Below are positions 1-11,099 of a stretch of 64,000 nucleotides of DNA, piece by piece. The DNA lies in the NCBI RefSeq assembly GCF_000346465.2, contig NC_034015.1, positions 13,058,637 through 13,122,636 on the forward strand. Direction: 5' to 3'. The position numbers were made by a program, and so were the translations under genes. How positions within the stretch are numbered: position 1 is the stretch's first letter; each line of letters opens with the position of its first letter. The notes beneath the pieces are model-generated. The model saw only the letters and a list, made by a program, of their open reading frames with translations, ran no database searches and had not been told where the DNA came from. This stretch comes from Prunus persica (taxonomy: Eukaryota; Streptophyta; Magnoliopsida; Rosales; Rosaceae).

Positions 1-404
1 ATTTGAGCTTAACATAAAAGCTTTCAACATCAATAACTTAATTCCTTGCTTAATCAGCATCTACCGTCAGGTAAGTACGAAATTTAAGATTTCAATCATC
101 CGTTAAAGCAGAGAATGACCTTCCTCTTCCATGACTTTCTAATGCTATTTCTCATCTCAACGAAGCAAGTTTGAAGGGCATCTCAAAAAGTTTATCTCAG
201 ATTGGTTAATGCATGTAAGTAGGGTTTTCTATTGTCTCCCTATGACATGACTTTATTGAAAGCAAATCCTACCACTATCTATTATACACCAAAAATGTCA
301 GTATCAATGTCACCTCTATTTTGATCCATTACTTTACCAAGATTTATTCTTCTTCTTTTTTTATCTGAACCAAGAATTATTCTTTTGCTTTGATCATTCA
401 TAGT

Positions 405-528
405 AAACCAGCACTTCAAATTGACATATCAACCACATCAAAATAAAATGTTTTCCATTTTTGGCTAAACCAGCACTTTAAACTGACTTAATCAACCACT
501 TCAAAATAAAATGGTTTCCATTTTTGGG
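405..528. repeat. Imperfect 62-bp tandem duplication
   Basis: Two adjacent units both begin with AAACCAGCACTT and both end in a CCATTTTTGG stretch. They differ by several substitutions. The duplication lies in the presumed promoter of the ILR1-like gene, 140-260 bp upstream of its start codon. Confidence 0.7.
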
Positions 529-572
529 TAAATGCAGCTACCTAGTAATGAAAAGAACACAACTTTCTCAGG

Positions 573-578
573 CACGTG
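573..578. promoter_or_regulatory. G-box (CACGTG)
   Basis: A palindromic CACGTG core sits in the context GGCACGTGTGC, 87 bp upstream of the ILR1-like start codon. In plants this core is bound by bZIP and bHLH factors, including ABA- and light-signalling factors. Its function here is inferred from the motif and position only. Confidence 0.4.
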
Positions 579-664
579 TGCAAATCTGACCTACCCCTCT
601 ACTTGATCTCAAGCTTAAAAGAAGCACACATGGTGTTCTTGGAATCTCAGAAGACATTTTTCAA

Positions 665-1021
665 ATGGGTTTCAATTTCACTTTCTCCTTGTGCTTCTTG
701 TTATCACTAAAAGCTGCACTCTTTCATCAAACTTGGGCTGAATATGGATCAGAGCTCGAGTTCTTGACTCGGGAGTTGCTGGAAGCGGCAAGAGATCCCG
801 AGTTCTTTGAATGGATGAGAGGGTTGAGGAGGAGAATTCACCAGCACCCTGAGCTGGGATTTGAGGAGCACAGGACAAGTGAACTCGTCAGGTCCGAGCT
901 TGACTCACTGGGAATTGAGTACAAGTGGCCTGTAGCCAAAACTGGGGTGGTGGCTTCTATTGGCTCTGGCTCTAAGCCTGTCTTTGCTCTTAGAGCTGAC
1001 ATGGATGCCCTCCCTCTGCAG

Positions 1022-1096
<75 letters not shown>

Positions 1097-2777
1097 CACA
1101 GAGTTGCCATAATTCTACTGCTTCATATCTTCAATCACTCTGCTAAGCAACCCACAAAGTAGGTCTCAACCTTACAATCTGAAAAAAGTTGACATCCATT
1201 ATAAAAGTACGCATGAGAATGTGATATGGAGCAGTTCATTATATATGTTTATAATAGTATGGTATTTAGCCAAGCGTCAAATTTGGGTCAACTTGTTTCC
1301 TCATGATTGCGTTTTATGATGAACTCCCTTTCGCAGTAGTAATTTTTAAGTAGCTGCTACTATTGATGTCTGATTCCTTGAAACCAATCTTATTTTGTTT
1401 GGAAGGAATTGGTAGACTGGGAATACAAGAGCAAGATTGATGGGAAGATGCATGCTTGTGGTCATGATTCTCATGTAGCAATGCTACTTGGAGCAGCCAA
1501 GTTGCTTCAAGACAAAAGAGATATGTTGAAGGTAGATGAAAATCTATATCTTATGTTATGTTTAACAGCCAAAAAACTACCAATCTACTTCTGCAGGTCC
1601 TAATATTTCAACATGTTATTGAAGGGAACTGTGAAACTAGTTTTCCAGCCTGGTGAGGAGGGTTATGCTGGTGCTTACCATATGTTACAAGATGGTGTTT
1701 TAAATGATATTGATACCATCTTGAGTTTACATGTTTTGCCATCAGTGCCTACTGGTGCCGTAGCTTCGAGGCGTGGTCCAATACTGGCTGGTGTAGGGCT
1801 CTTCTCAGCTACAATACAAGGGCAAGGAGGGCATGGAGCATCCCCTCATCAGACAAGGGACCCAATTCTTGCAGCAGCCTTGACAACCCTTGCTCTCCAA
1901 CAGATTGTGTCTCGAGAGACCGATCCGCTTGAATCCAGAGTACTCTTAATTGCTTCCTTTTTTCTGCAAATTTTTCTAAGACATTGAAATTCAGTTAAAA
2001 GCTTTTTCATAAATGAGTAGACTACTATTGATATGGTTTCGAACCAGTCGATACAATGGTTGACATTAGCCTCTATATACCCGTGATACAAGCCAAATAA
2101 AAAGTAGAATGAGGGCTGTCATTGGCTTTAGCATCTTACCAGCAATTGACAACCAATAATTCTGATCCATCATCTTGTATCTTGTAGGTGGTAACGGTTG
2201 GGTATCTACAGGGAGGTCAAGCACTAAATGTGATCCCAGACAGTGTGAAACTTGGGGGAACTTTTAGGAGCTTTACTTCTGAGGGCCTCTCATATCTCAA
2301 AGAAAGGATTAAAGAGGTATACATGCCCTCTTTGTCCAAAGATTTTAAACGCATATTCAATCTAAGTAGATTTCACTAAATACATTCCACTTACAGATCA
2401 TAGAGCAACAAGCAGCTGTGCATCGTTGTACTGCGGTGGTGGACTTCATGGAGGACAGACCACTGCCTCATCCACCAATGACTAATAATGACGCGCTGTA
2501 TGAACATGTGAAGAAGGTCGGTGAGGTCCTTCTTGGGAAACCTAATGTGCAGCTTCTGCCACTGACAATGGGTTCGGAGGATTTCAGCTTCTTCTCGGAG
2601 AAGACTGCTGCTGCAATCTTTGTTGTTGGGATAAAGAATGAGACTCTGAAATCAGACCGAGACTTGCACTCACCCTACTTTTTTATCGATGAGGAGGCTC
2701 TTCCAATAGGAGCAGCACTTCATACTGCAGCTGCAATCTCATACTTGGATGGCCATGATGATGTTAACACTCAGTAG
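665..2777 (+). CDS. ILR1: IAA-amino acid hydrolase, ILR1-like (M20 amidohydrolase)
   Basis: The product releases free auxin from amide conjugates. Exons are 665-1021, 1406-1531, 1625-1939, 2188-2316 and 2397-2777; all junctions are GT-AG and phase 0, giving 435 aa, normal for the family. The N-terminus is a hydrophobic signal peptide (residues 1-25). The M20 metal-site motifs are present: [17 protein letters not shown] (Cys137, His139), QPGEEG (Glu172-Glu173), GGHGASPH and MGSEDFSFF, with LHSPYFF near the end. The '[11 protein letters not shown]' form resembles the ILR1/ILL3 branch rather than the IAR3/ILL2 branch, which has QPAEEG. The C-terminus ends in VNTQ and lacks the KDEL/HDEL-type ER signal seen in several relatives. 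Intron 1 begins with a long CT repeat. Family assignment is firm; orthology to ILR1 itself is an inference. Confidence 0.93.
1025..1093. repeat. (CT)n microsatellite at the 5' splice site of ILR1-like intron 1
   Basis: About 34 CT units begin three bases after the GT of the intron 1 donor (1022-1023). If read through, the frame stays open as a Leu-Ser repeat before stopping at 1160, so retention of intron 1 would give a truncated protein. Confidence 0.95.
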
Positions 2778-3564
2778 GAACATGGTTCGCTCTACAATTC
2801 TAATTTCTAGAATTAAGAACGATAAAGATATTATAAAATAAAATAAAAAATTAAGAAATGAATGATGCAAATCCCGTCTTACTAAAGCACAAATGCAGTA
2901 CTCATATCACTTGGTGATTGTGCTAGTGTAGCCATACTTGGATAGCCATGGTGCTAAGACAGGGTAGGAGCATTGTTCTATTTTCACTTAAAAAAATATG
3001 TAGCCTTAAACTCTTATACTTTCTCTAAGCACTCAGAAGTCAGAAGGAGAGAGAAAATGGACACACGTAAAGCCCCAGGCATATCTAAACACAACATCTA
3101 ATCACTAAAATCTGCTAATCAAACTCCAACTAAATAATGTAGACGTCAGAGAGCATTGGCTGTCATCTGCATAAACTCTAGGCATTGCATAAAGAGAGTT
3201 AGCAAGAAACTCAGCCTTTTGAACTAATCCAACTGCGACCGCTTATCTTTTTAATTCCCTGCTCTTCCATTTCTCTGCGGCATCTGATCAAACAGCCCGT
3301 AGCCCTCAACCAAATCCCCAACACTCGCATGCCCAGTGAGCAAAGTCGCGATTGAGGGCAAAAACGAACTGGGTAAGCTATTGGGTGAAGCTAACGATGA
3401 GCAGAAGAGGATGGTAGGCATGAGATTGAAAAAAGGTTTGTGCTTTGCATGGCTTTAAAATCTCTTCTTCCTCGTTAGGATTTTCGTCGCACAGGCACAG
3501 AGCCTTCTCACCTGACGACATGTCGTTTTGTCCTCTCCTTAAAACGGCAACTCCTATTCACTGG
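2778..3564. other. Intergenic region between ILR1-like and the small membrane-protein gene
   Basis: This contains the 3' UTR of the ILR1-like gene and the upstream region of the next gene. An AT-rich stretch at 2830-2860 (ATAAAATAAAATAAAAAA) could serve polyadenylation. No other coding region or repeat is evident. Confidence 0.5.
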
Positions 3565-3572
3565 TATAAATA
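3565..3572 (+). promoter_or_regulatory. TATA box of the small membrane-protein gene
   Basis: TATAAATA lies 46 bp upstream of the ATG at 3611, so the 5' UTR would be only about 15-20 nt if initiation occurs at the usual distance. The placement also argues against longer upstream readings in another frame. Confidence 0.6.
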
Positions 3573-3610
3573 TATTAGAGAGACGCCGAAAACCGAAACA
3601 CGAGAGATAT

Positions 3611-3799
3611 ATGGCGGTGTGGTCGTATCCACCGACGCCCAAGCAGCTGGCGGTGATGGCGTGCTGTTTCGTGACGGGGGTGGCGCTGTTCGCAGTCGGA
3701 GCTCATCTTTCACTGGCCAACGTGGGCACACAACAGAACCGGGTCAAGGCTCGCAGGAATTTCGTCAAAGACCGACTAAGAAAGCTCCTAGATGATTAA
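3611..3799 (+). CDS. Small conserved single-pass membrane protein (62 aa)
   Basis: This is an uninterrupted 62-residue frame. It starts MAVWSYPPTPKQLA, has one hydrophobic helix at about residues 14-36 (rich in Ala, Val, Phe and Gly), and ends in a basic, polar tail with RVKARR and DRLRKLLDD. I recognise the pattern as a plant-conserved small protein of unknown function. The start is supported by the TATA box just upstream. The architecture (PT-x-KQLA, one transmembrane helix, charged C-terminal tail, about 60 residues) resembles the mitochondrial cytochrome oxidase assembly factor COX14. That resemblance is from memory and is only a hypothesis. The gene lies between two unrelated + strand genes. 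Confidence 0.75.
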   Translation: MAVWSYPPTPKQLAVMACCFVTGVALFAVGAHLSLANVGTQQNRVKARRNFVKDRLRKLLDD

Positions 3800-4436
3800 T
3801 TGGTTTGATGCTTTTCGAGCATTGAATTTTGTTCCTTTTTGTCTCACAGTTGAGTAAGAAATGTGATATTGTCAACTTGTCAATTTCAACTCTTGATTAA
3901 GTGATGTTTTTTTTTGTTCTAAGTTACTTGCCAATGCCATATAATTTTTCAAGAAAAACCCTGATCCTCAAAAGTCAATTCAACCAGCTGTTTGTTTGAG
4001 AAAGATGTCTTTGGTTCTTTTTCATGAATGCATCTTACCTAGTTGCATTTGGTCTGTAAAAACATCCTTGTCGATATCAATCTTTCCATAGTTCAGGTGT
4101 TCTTTAAAAACAGTAGAAAAAGATGCAAACTTGCACCTTTCGTCTTCATCTTGGCCAAAAGCAAAATGGAGAAAGGACTTGACCAGACCAGGCACTGGAT
4201 TTCTTGCAAGATTAATGACATGTTCATGTAACTGACGTGGCAAAATGCAATCTTTTTTCAATTTTGTTTTCTCTATAATACGATGAGGAGCAGAGGAAAG
4301 GACAGACACTTTACTATTTGAACTTGCCCGAAGGCCAAAGAGAAAAGCAAAGCTCTTGTCCTTTGCCCATAAGTCGTCTGCTCAGCCACATTACATGCAT
4401 TAAGCCACTACAACCAAAAGCACAGAGAAAATTCAA
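3800..4436. other. Intergenic region upstream of the TCP-nitrilase gene
   Basis: This holds the 3' UTR of the small gene and the presumed promoter and 5' UTR of the TCP-nitrilase gene. A weak TATA-like TATAATA occurs at 4274-4280. An in-frame TAA at 4401-4403 shows that the downstream reading frame cannot begin before the ATG at 4437. No other gene is visible. Confidence 0.5.
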
Positions 4437-6838
4437 ATGGAGATCAATCAAACCTTACCCTCCAAAACACTCGCCATCACAGACCCACCAGAGAACCCTT
4501 CTTTACAAACTCAACCGCCACAACAACAAGAGCAGCAGCAGCTAAAACGGCGTCGTTACATTGACAAGCATTCCACAGTGAACGGCCGTCACAGGCGGGT
4601 CAGAATACCCGTGACCTGTTGCCCCGGTATTTTCCGGCTGACCCAAGAACTGGGTCACCGATCCGACGGCGACACCATCCAGTGGCTCCTCTCCCAGGTC
4701 AGACCTGAGCTCGTCCTCCCTCCACAATCCAACAACAGGACCCGTCGGCTTCCACCCGACCCAGTTCCCCAACCCAATTGCAGATACCCGGGTGCAGCAG
4801 AAGATGGGTTGGATCACAAGGCAGTGGCTCGTCTTCCGAGCGTCACTGTGAGGGCTACTGTGGTTCAAGCATCCACTGTGTTCTTCGACACTCCAGCGAC
4901 TCTAGGTAGCCACTTTGCCCAACTCTCTCAAATGGGTTGCTTTTATTTTCATATTTGGGGTCTTGTGGAGGTTTCTGGGGTTTATGGGATGCTTAAGATC
5001 TTTGTTTTCTTTATATTCTATGATTTGGTTAAGTGGGACCAGAATTTGTGGGTCAAAATATGTTCTTTCTGTATGAAGATTGGGAGATTAAGGGCCCACC
5101 ACCCTCCTCCTTCCTTACGATTGTGGACCTGAGGTTTTGTTATGTACTCTGGGACCATGTCCTTGTAGGCCATTGCAAGTTCATATTATATTTTTTGATC
5201 CCCAAATATTTTAATTTCCCAACCATTTACAGTTTGGGTTTCTGTCATTTGTGGGTTGTTGGCAGATAAAGCAGAGAGACTAGTTGCTGGTGCAGCTGCA
5301 TATGGATCGCAATTGGTTGTGTTTCCTGAAGCATTTGTTGGTGGTTATCCCCGTGGTTTGATGTTTGATTCTGCAACCGCAACTCTTTCGGCGGAGGAGA
5401 AGCAGGCCTTTGAGAAGTACTATGCCTCAGCCATTGATGTGCCTGGTCAGATTCCTTCCACTGAAGATGAAGTTTTCGTTTGAATGTGGTCTTCTGCATC
5501 ATATTACCTTCTTGGTTGTTCTGAATGTTAGCATGTGTGACATTTAGAATTGTTGATAATCTTTCCCTCTATGTTTAGAAGCACTCTTAACAATATCAAG
5601 CTGGTTTATATCAAGTTTCTGGCAGTCAAAAATTTTGGTATATACTTTGTAAGAAGTTAAGAACTATTGTAAATCTTTTCTCAGATGCACATAGCTGTTT
5701 GTACCTTTATATGTGGTTGTCTTGACCCCTGGCTAAAGTTGGAAACTTGTGTAAGTTTAGCTTTCTGATAAACTATTGATTTGTTTTATCTAGTCAATGT
5801 CTTTGAATTATCAGTTTTATGATAAATCATTGATTTACTTTATCTGTGGCTGTTGAAATTCTATGTCATACATATAATACATTCTATCTTTTTTATTTGA
5901 ATAATGAAGTTATCTTTGGTGTTTGATATGCAGGTCCTGAAGTAGACAGGCTAGCAAAAATTGCAAGTAAATATAAAGTTCACTTAGTAATGGGAGTAGT
6001 GGAGAGAGTTGGATTCTATCTCTGTAGCACAGTGTTATTTTTCGATTCATTTGGCCAGTGTCTTGGAAAACATCCCAAGCTACGACCACTGGCGTCAGAA
6101 TCTCCGGTATGGTGTTCTGGAGCAAAATTGCCACTGTCTGTGTATGACACTGAAATTGGGAGAATAGGTGGCATTGTTTGTTGGGACAACAGAATGCCAG
6201 ATCTAAGAACCCAATTATATGCCAAAGGTAACTATGCTATCATACATACTACTTAAAGAAACACTCTTGCTTAGTGTTTTCAACTTTTCAACCAAAATCA
6301 CCATGACCATCCAACATAAGAAAAGGTTCCACTTATCTGCCGCAGCCATGGTCATGATTTCAAGTCCACTGGTTACTTTTATCACCTTTAGAATACTACG
6401 ATTGTTTTCTTTAACATGGGACTCACTGGAATTTTAGTCCAAGAGTTCTTGGTTTCTGATCTTAGTTTCTTGCCCCTATATCATTAGGCATTGAAATATA
6501 TTGTGCACCCACAGCTGAAGCAAGGGAGATTTGGCGCTCATCCATGACCCATATTGCCCTAGAAGGTGGCTGCTTTGTTCTATCTGCAAACCAGTTCTGC
6601 AGACGAAAAGACTATCCACTGCCACTGGAATGTGTTTCTGGAGATTCAAATGATGCGACATCCTTGGATATCATATGTGCTGGTGGGAGTGTTATTGTTT
6701 CCCCATCAGGAACCATATTGGCTGGACCTAATTACCAAGGAGAATCCCTTATCTCGGCTGATCTAGGTATGAACAATTTGTTTCAGAAACATGTAAATCA
6801 CAGTTAGGATGATATGCAAGCAGCCATCTCTCTTTCTT

Positions 6839-6874
<36 letters not shown>

Positions 6875-7079
6875 GAGATGATATCTAAACTACTATTTGA
6901 TGTTCTTAGATCTTGTAGAGATTGCTCGAGCAAAACTAGAATTTGGCGGAGTTGGGCTTGGGCACAACGCAGGGCCAAATGCTGTTGGTTGGAGGAGGAC
7001 AAGCATACCGAATCCCGATTTGTTTGCTGCAACCGTGAAAACAGAAGTTTCTGATCATGCAAATGTGCTGTATGCATGA
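4437..7079 (+). CDS. TCP-domain/nitrilase chimera (NIT4-like nitrilase with N-terminal TCP domain)
   Basis: Exons are 4437-4905, 5266-5445, 5934-6227, 6488-6766 and 6910-7079; all introns are phase 1 GT-AG, giving 463 aa against about 350 for plant NIT4. Residues 1-39 are Pro/Gln-rich. Residues 40-93 form a TCP DNA-binding domain: basic region [16 protein letters not shown], then [20 protein letters not shown] (helix-loop-helix). Residues 94-134 are a Pro/Arg-rich linker. The nitrilase domain starts at [12 protein letters not shown] (135). The catalytic triad is kept: Glu178 (FPEAF), Lys265 (GKHPKL) and Cys299 (IVCWDNRMP). No Met lies between the TCP domain and Met189, which is past the catalytic Glu, so the nitrilase cannot start on its own ATG. 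The loop after Lys265 and the C-terminus diverge from NIT4. NIT4 enzymes convert beta-cyanoalanine; the substrate here is uncertain. Confidence 0.8.
6841..6871. repeat. (AC)n microsatellite before the last nitrilase exon
   Basis: About 15 CA/AC units end roughly 40 bp upstream of the intron 4 acceptor at 6908-6909, replacing the usual pyrimidine-rich tract region. Confidence 0.9.
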
Positions 7080-8196
7080 CTCTGACTCTACCTTGTAGTG
7101 CCCCGACTCTGACTACTAATGTAGACTCTGCTTGAAAATAGCCACCTTAATCTACTAGAACTAGGAAGTATCTTGTAGTAAGCTTTTGAACTTAGTGACT
7201 GTTGTAGCCATATGAATATTTTTCTCCAGCTCATGCCTGCCTATTAGATTATATTGTACAGTTGATCAGATGTTGGTTAGATTAATTTGAAGTTGTAACA
7301 TCTCACGATCTTTTTTGCTCTGAATTTTGGCAGCTCATGATCGAATCGGCCTCCGAAAGCTGTATCACAATCTAAATTCATCCAAACAAAAAAATAAACC
7401 ATTTACATATTGGCATGAATTGTACAATGTGCAATGGCCTCCTACACCTCCATACATTATACATATTCCCGTGACCATTCCTCGATTTAAATAATCTCAT
7501 AATATAATATGAACCAATATTCTAGACTGCATGATCCCCCCTTGCGTTGCATGTTTTTCGAATTAAATACTTTGTAAATCTAATCCATATTTGCATGAAA
7601 TTGATTATAAAAACCCCTGGACGATTACATAGCGTTCAGAAATTCAATGGGTTTCTCATTTTCAGTCTACCCCTGGATATGCGCGTTTCATCTGTCACTG
7701 CACTATTATAATGCTGTTGGGTATTGGCTAATTATAAGTTTGTTGCCTCATCCTTAATAATCATACACAAAATTGATAAGTTACCCAAAAACCAAAAACA
7801 AATGGCAAATACATATAAGAGAAGAAGAAGAAAAACTGAAGGGCGAAAATTGAAAAGGAAATAACAAAAAGAGGAAGGAAAAAAAACACAAAAGCAAATA
7901 TATAATATTTCTAGTATAAATTGAGACATGCATGATACACACTAGAAGCTTTTGTACAGGACAAGCTCGCTAGATTATCACAGCTTTCTTCGAAAAATCT
8001 ACAACACAAGCATTTCAAGAGAGAATTGTCTAGCACAAAATGAGCAGAGATTGCTGCGACTTAGCAGCACCTGGTGATCACAAGCCAAAAGCATCGATGA
8101 GCCAAATCGTTTTCCACCAGCCTGGGCTATTACAAAACCACCGTGCCAAAACAAAAGGCTCTGACTATGGCAAGGCATCGGCAAAAAGAGAAATTT
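7080..8196. other. Convergent intergenic region between nitrilase and coiled-coil gene
   Basis: This is the tail-to-tail region holding both 3' UTRs. It is AT-rich with A-rich tracts near 7790-7890. I see no coding region and no recognisable transposon ends. Confidence 0.5.
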
Positions 8197-10843
8197 TCAC
8201 CGTTTTGACCTTCTGCCATTCTGGCCTTCGCCTCTAGCTTCCCCTAGCCTAGACTTTGAACCATTGCCTTGCGCACTGGGAGGCCTATCTTGAAATGTAC
8301 CGGTAGGATCCCGTGAAGGCCATGGCTGGCCCCATTGCCGTGTTGGACTAGCATGAACTCTAGCCGGTCCAAGCCTAGAACCAGACAACATTTGGTCCCT
8401 AAGACCCATTGATGATTTATACCCTTGCATTTCATCTCCGCGACCTTTTCCTTGCTCTTGTCTTTGCCTCTCCAGTTCAGGAAATCTCTCCCAATCTATC
8501 CCATCTCCTGAATTTTGGAGCTTTTCAGCTTGCATACCCCATTCCACTCCATCTGATACGCTTCTTTGCAAAGAAGTGCTTCTTCTTGGTGGCTTCCCAG
8601 ATGTAGACTTCCTCCCTTTGACTTCTTCGACATCAAATGCAGCCCACCTTGGATCACGAGCAGCTCCAGAAGCATGAATCAAGTTGTAGCTTCTGTTGTT
8701 GTTGCCCATGCTTAACTCTATGGAATGAAGATCACTTTCAGCAGAATCCTCTTCACATTCTATTCCATCTTCAACTTCTCCTCCATCCTCATCTTTTTCA
8801 TCATCCTGATGGGAACCAAGATGAGCTCTGCTTAGATACGCGGAAATTTCTTCATCATTCAGATGAGAAGAACCACGTCCCTTTTCTTTGGTTCTCTTAC
8901 TTCCCATAAAAGCTTCAAGTTGACTCCTCAATATATCAACAGCTGCATTCTTCTCCTCAAGCTGATGTTTTGCCTCTGAGAGTTTCACTTGAGCTCTCTC
9001 TTCACGCAACACGTCTGCAAACTGCATCATCTCCCTTTCCTTCTCAACATCTTCCCGAACTTTTGAAGACTCCCTCTTCAATTCCACTGCTTCAGATTTA
9101 TCTTCATCAATGTCCCTGGCTAATTCATCACATACTTGTTCCATTATCTCTCTAGTTCTCTTCTCACTCTCAAGTTCTTTCACCGCCTTAACAAGTGAGG
9201 CTTTTGTCTCTGCCAGTTCTTTCCCAAGTTTCTTATTCAAGCTTTCAGACCTTCTTCTCAGTTTCCTCTCTACCTCAAGTTCACCTGCAACAGCCTCAAT
9301 AGCAGCCTCAACAACTTTGTGCTCTTTGCTTTTCCAAGCTGCCTTTTCTTCAGCAAAACACTTCATGAGATAATTGATCTCATTCTGGTCTGCGCGTTGT
9401 TCTTGGATAAGCTGATTGACCTGTAAACGAGCCCTCTCCAGCTCAGCATGTAAGGCTGAGATGAGGGCCATGCTTGAGGAAGGCCGATCTTCATTACCCC
9501 AAATGCGGTTGATAATTTTCAGTAGCTCTTTAGACGTGGTCAAAGCATTGCTAACATCCTTCAAATGAGTCTTGACTCCAACAGTGGAAGCAGTAGGAGT
9601 CTGGGCTCTAGATCTAGTCTCAACCTGTATAACAAAAAGATGAGAACAATACTATCATCTAATAATAATACCATCTGATACAATTTAATCAGAAACAAAA
9701 ATCTCTAGTTATAACAACTTTGAAATGTTAAGAAAAGAGCAAGAGGAAAGCAAGGTCCTTTCCAAGAAGCAAGTAGATCATTGACCAATGTACCTCCATT
9801 AAGCTGCCATTGCGATGAGAATCCAACATTCCAGCATGGTGGTCTGTGAGCCTGAGCCTCTGTGAAATGGAGGGCGTCCTTCGATGGAAACTACCAGTTC
9901 CAGATCTCTCCGTCCTCTACAAAATGAGAATGCATAACAGGTAAAATTAAGGGCAATTTCTCCACCATGCCTAACTGATAGTGACAAATAACAGGTACAA
10001 TCAGACTTGCATTGATCAGGGGAATGTATCACATCGTTTTAGAATGGGACACCTACAAAACTCCAAATTTAACAAAACCTAACAATCAACTGACTATCTA
10101 ACCACAACATCAATTTCTCAATTCAATTCTATTAATTAATAGTTCAGAGAGAAAAAAAAACGCAAGCTTGCTCAAAAATTGTATGTTTGGTGAGACGTAA
10201 AAAACCCAAAGAGCAACTTAAAAACAGAAACTTTAAGCTAAACCCAACACACAAGTGACATAGCACAAAGTCTACAAACTACATTTTCCATCAGATTCCC
10301 GGAAATTCTCACCAACCAAACAAAACACGAAGCAAAGAGAAAACCCACCTCGGAAACAGGACTATGAGACGGATCGGAGAGATGGGGAGGCAGAGAACCC
10401 GAGTGCGCCGATCTCGCGATCCTTTCTCTCTCTCTGGCCTTACTATTCATAATCTCCATCTTCCTCAGCCTCCTCTCGTCCGACGACCCTTCCCTCACTC
10501 TCGGAGACGGCATGTCGTTCATTTCCCAGAGCGTGGCGGCGAGCTTCCTGGCAGACACTGGAGCTTGCTGCTTGGACCTGCCGGCGCCGTTCTGGGAGGA
10601 GGCGGCGTAGTTGGGGGAGTCCATGGCGCGCAATGCCGACGCGGTAGGTGACCTGGAGCTCATGAGCTTCCATGTGGGCACGGGCGTACTGGATCGGCCC
10701 CTCTTGCCCACCAGTATCGCCCTCTTGAATCTGTAGTTTTGGATGATCGAAGACGACGAAGAAGCTGACGACGAGCACCCTCGCTTTCTGATTTTGCCAG
10801 GGATCAGCAGGTCCATACCCAAGCCGTTGTTCTGCCTCGGCAT
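8197..10843 (-). CDS. Plant coiled-coil protein, golgin/USO1-like (At3g11590/At5g41620 family)
   Basis: Three exons are read on the minus strand: 10843-10349, 9916-9794 and 9624-8197. All junctions are phase 0 GT-AG, giving 681 aa. The N-terminus has the family signature: MPRQN, RKRGCSSSASS, YRFKRAILVGKRG, TPVPTWKLM, SARKLAATLWEMNDMPSPR and HSGSLPPHLSDPSHSPVSE. Exon 3 starts with KELLKIINRIWG followed by a long coiled coil (about residues 245-430; ELEVERKLRRR, SLNKKLGKELAETKASL, EAKHQLEEKNAAVD). An acidic patch (DDEKDEDGGEVEDG) and a disordered basic tail follow. The family is annotated as 'intracellular transport USO1-like' or 'golgin' and is related to BRANCHLESS TRICHOMES. A biochemical role is not established and should not be read from the name. 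The ATG at 10843 is preferred because it begins the conserved MPRQ. Confidence 0.92.
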
Positions 10844-11000
10844 TTTCACTTTTTCGAAAACCAAAAATCAAAATAAAAAAAGAAAACGGAAAAAAATTGA
10901 AGTTGGTAGATTTGGGTTCAGGGTGTGATGAAACGCACTGTCTGGTTCATGGTGGGAATGAGAGGAAAACGAGGAGTGAAACCCTAGAAACTTATAAGAG

Positions 11001-11022
11001 GAGAGAGAGAGAGAGAGAGAGG
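11001..11022. repeat. (GA)n tract in the 5' region of the coiled-coil gene
   Basis: A perfect GA run lies about 160-180 bp upstream of the start codon. On the coding strand it reads as CT, a common 5' UTR/core-promoter feature in plants. Confidence 0.8.
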
Positions 11023-11099
11023 TTTGATGGCTCCCACTTAGCTCAAGTTCCAGATTTGATCAGTACAGAGACAGAGTGTTGAGCTTGTGCAGGGGACTT

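Larger units (their letters stand above)
1..664. other. Upstream region of the ILR1-like gene
   Basis: No coding region is visible. The stretch holds an imperfect tandem duplication of about 62 bp (405-466 and 467-528) and a short poly-pyrimidine insertion between two 16-bp near-identical direct repeats (336-351 and 369-384). A G-box lies about 90 bp upstream of the start codon. I see no clear TATA box close to the start. Confidence 0.6.

Noticed and set aside
3445..3795. 116-codon frame overlapping the 62-residue gene
   Set aside because: It begins upstream of the TATA box at 3565 and shows no protein character; the 62-residue frame has a clear transmembrane helix and a conserved start.
10443..10871. 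142-codon minus-strand frame overlapping the coiled-coil gene's first exon
   Set aside because: It is in another frame; the frame with MPRQN...KRGCSS matches the protein family and splices correctly.
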